DNA of 5,239 bases from Micrococcaceae bacterium UBA7136 (GTDB lineage: Bacteria; Actinomycetota; Actinomycetes; Actinomycetales; Micrococcaceae), in NCBI GenBank assembly GCA_002492045.1, contig DKXC01000014.1, positions 1-5,239 of the forward strand, given 5' to 3'. The position numbers and the translations under genes are program-made. This document shows, piece after piece, positions 3,767 to 5,239 of this stretch (the first letter of the stretch is position 1; every line of letters begins with the position of its first letter). The notes below the pieces were generated by a model. The model saw only the letters and a program-made list of their open reading frames with translations, searched no databases and had not been told where the DNA came from.

Positions 3767-4636
3767 GTGAAATTACATAATATTTTTCCATTATTCTTAA
3801 TTGTTTTATTGTCAGGATGTTCTGCTGGTGCTGCCCATCAGGGGATTGAAAGCCCAAGTGTCGAAACAACAGAGCAAGAAGAGGTCATTCAACCGGCTAG
3901 CCAACTGGACTCCCAGGCTAGCGAAAAGGTTAACAGCTTATTTAGTATGACTCCAGTGGCCCATCAGGCGCAGCAAAAGGTGGTTGCAGAATGTCTGGCT
4001 GAAAAAGGATTTAATGAGGAGGGGGATAGTCAGCAGAGAGATTTTAGGGTGAGGGATCTTTTTCCCCTCCAGGTTCTCACTGTAGAGGATGCTCACCAGT
4101 ATGGTTACAGTAAGCCTTCTTCCCTTGAGACGGATGGTAAGCAGATGAGTGAGGGGGCTCTGCAGGCGTATATAGGTAATCCAGAAAATGGAAGTGTGAG
4201 GGTAGAAGGTATTCCCGGTGCCATAGCTAAGGACGGCTGTCTGGCTCACTCCTATGAGGAAGTCTTTGGAGATATTGAGAGTGGCATGTTTTTCTCCGGA
4301 GGTATTGTAAACTTGCCTCTCCCCTATATTGGTGAGTCTACTAATTATCCGAAGTATAAAGAAGTAGTTCAAAGCTGGAGCCGCTGTATGCTAGATAATT
4401 ACCAGATCGATATTGAAACACCAGATCTCCTCTCTATTACTGAGGGTAATCAAGCTTCAACCTATGCAGTCTATGATGCAACCTGCCGGGAAAAAATTGG
4501 CTATGAGTCTGTCGTTGAAGAAGCTCTAGATGCCTATATGACTACCTTCTTAGAAGATAAGGCTGGCCTGATTGATCAGCTAACTCGGGCCCGTCAGGAG
4601 GCCGAAGAGAATGCTCCCAAGGTTTTAGGTTCCTAA
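3767..4636 (+). CDS. Cys-rich lipoprotein of a probable ABC-transporter cassette
   Basis: A 289-residue predicted lipoprotein. Its short signal sequence ends in the lipobox LSGC, with Cys18 the lipidation site, so it should be anchored on the outer face of the membrane. A Ser/Glu/Gln-rich linker (about 19-55) precedes the globular part. Four further cysteines sit in characteristic contexts: ECLAEKGF (Cys76), GCLAHS (Cys158), WSRCMLDN (Cys207) and ATCREK (Cys240), enough for two disulfides. The pattern recalls uncharacterised actinobacterial proteins encoded beside peptidoglycan-binding adaptors and ABC transporters. A helical charged tail closes the protein (about 250-284). The GTG has AAAGGG (3750-3755) at 11 bases, which is rather long. 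The stop is one base from the next ATG, implying translational coupling. Biochemical function is unknown. Confidence 0.85.
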   Translation: MKLHNIFPLFLIVLLSGCSAGAAHQGIESPSVETTEQEEVIQPASQLDSQASEKVNSLFSMTPVAHQAQQKVVAECLAEKGFNEEGDSQQRDFRVRDLFPLQVLTVEDAHQYGYSKPSSLETDGKQMSEGALQAYIGNPENGSVRVEGIPGAIAKDGCLAHSYEEVFGDIESGMFFSGGIVNLPLPYIGESTNYPKYKEVVQSWSRCMLDNYQIDIETPDLLSITEGNQASTYAVYDATCREKIGYESVVEEALDAYMTTFLEDKAGLIDQLTRARQEAEENAPKVLGS

Positions 4637-4637
4637 T

Positions 4638-5239
4638 ATGAAAAAGTCCCTCTGGCCCCTGATAACCCTGCTCTGCATGGTCCTGACTGGCTTGACCGTC
4701 TACCTTTCATCCTCCTTTAAAACCAGCCAGCAAAAAGCGGCTGAGGCTTTACCGCCGCCAGAAAGTATCCTGACCGCTAGTCTGCAGGAGGGAGTTCTAG
4801 AAAATACTCTGCCTGTAACCTGCACAGTAAACTTCAAAAATCAAACAGAACTGAAAGTTAGTGGGACAGAACCGGGTGCTCAGTACACCAGTATTAACTT
4901 GGTTCAGGATGAAACCCTAGACAACGGTTCCCTGGTAGCTGAGGTCAACGGCCAGCCGGTCTTTATTCTCATAGGTGGTTTCTCCTTCTATCGAGATTTG
5001 CCCCTGGATGCTAAAGGGCCGGATGCCTTGTTGCTCAACCAAGCCCTAACCAACCTAGGTTATCAGCTTCCGCGTAGCGGATTTGAGGCTGACCAAATCA
5101 CTGTTGAAACCTACCGGGCGCTGGGAGCCCTCTACCGTAGTTTTGGCTACCCTGCACCTCAGCAGGACCAGCCCATTGTTGCCTCCAGCTTCATCGTACT
5201 CAAAGAACAAGCCACGGTTATTCCCCCGCCCCGAGAAAC
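4638..5239 (+). CDS. Peptidoglycan-binding membrane-fusion-like adaptor (partial, 3' end outside window)
   Basis: The frame is open from ATG 4638 to the window edge, 200 codons without a stop. A short basic start (MKK) and a hydrophobic segment at 5-24 form an uncleaved N-terminal membrane anchor. A proline-rich hinge (ALPPPE, 38-42) follows, then a beta-rich region (about 45-118) like adaptor or HlyD-type proteins. Next comes VNGQPVFILIGGFSFYRDLPLDAKGPDAL in outline, then LNQALTNLGY (133-142). The 'GPD...L..AL..LGY' signature marks a peptidoglycan-binding type 1 domain (about 127-172). I recall such proteins immediately upstream of MacB-like ABC transporter genes in actinobacteria, so ATPase and permease genes are expected beyond the window. 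The start has only a weak AGG eight bases upstream and follows the lipoprotein stop by one base, so coupled translation is likely. The missing part is probably the returning beta domain. Confidence 0.82.
   Translation, partial: MKKSLWPLITLLCMVLTGLTVYLSSSFKTSQQKAAEALPPPESILTASLQEGVLENTLPVTCTVNFKNQTELKVSGTEPGAQYTSINLVQDETLDNGSLVAEVNGQPVFILIGGFSFYRDLPLDAKGPDALLLNQALTNLGYQLPRSGFEADQITVETYRALGALYRSFGYPAPQQDQPIVASSFIVLKEQATVIPPPRE

Noticed and set aside
3938..4372. Leftward open frame inside the lipoprotein gene
   Set aside because: It is antisense to a well-supported lipoprotein, has no promoter or ribosome binding site and shows no family motif.
2650..5239. Insertion sequence, phage or CRISPR elements in the accessory region
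   Set aside because: I found no transposase or integrase motifs, no paired terminal inverted repeats and no regularly spaced repeats. The inverted repeats present are the terminators and leader stems listed.

Overview
The window looks like chromosomal DNA of a high-GC Gram-positive bacterium, most likely Micrococcaceae and probably Rothia-like. This is inferred from gene order (aspartate aminotransferase divergent from tRNA-Trp-secE-nusG), a NusG with a long acidic N-terminal tail, SigA-type promoters with TAnnnT -10 boxes, GTG starts and G/C-ending codons in the housekeeping genes. No species marker is present, so the genus is a guess.

Layout. Bases 1-67 may hold the proline-rich C-terminal end of a rightward gene that converges, with a 1-base gap, on a leftward class I aminotransferase (aspC, 69-1271). 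Between aspC and the tRNA lie divergent promoters and a structured tRNA leader. tRNA-Trp (1454-1526, anticodon CCA) is followed by secE (1587-1847) and nusG (1933-2649). This pairs the SecYEG translocon subunit SecE with the transcription elongation factor NusG in what appears to be one transcription unit. A strong intrinsic terminator closes it at 2670-2706. The ribosomal genes rplK-rplA, which usually follow nusG, are absent from the rest of the window.

From 2700 on, the content is accessory. A 116-aa basic, coiled-coil-like orphan (2804-3154) has its own promoter and a perfect Shine-Dalgarno. Next is a small Sec-secreted protein resembling the peptidase inhibitor I36 / beta-gamma-crystallin-like family (3323-3697), also with its own promoter and a strong terminator. 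A four-cysteine lipoprotein (3767-4636) follows. One base after its stop begins a membrane-anchored peptidoglycan-binding, adaptor-like protein (4638 to the window edge, incomplete). Such adaptors commonly precede ABC transporter ATPase and permease genes, so the window probably ends inside an export or immunity cassette.

The most notable signals are four. One is a textbook intrinsic terminator (11 paired bases, then six T) inside the first 23 codons of secE. The second is the ability of the tRNA-Trp 3' acceptor strand to pair with the secE ribosome binding site. The third is a pair of near-identical promoters (TTGTCT-17-TATnGT) heading the two accessory units. The fourth is the cassette itself: a secreted I36-like protein, a Cys-rich lipoprotein and an envelope adaptor, placed where ribosomal protein genes are expected.
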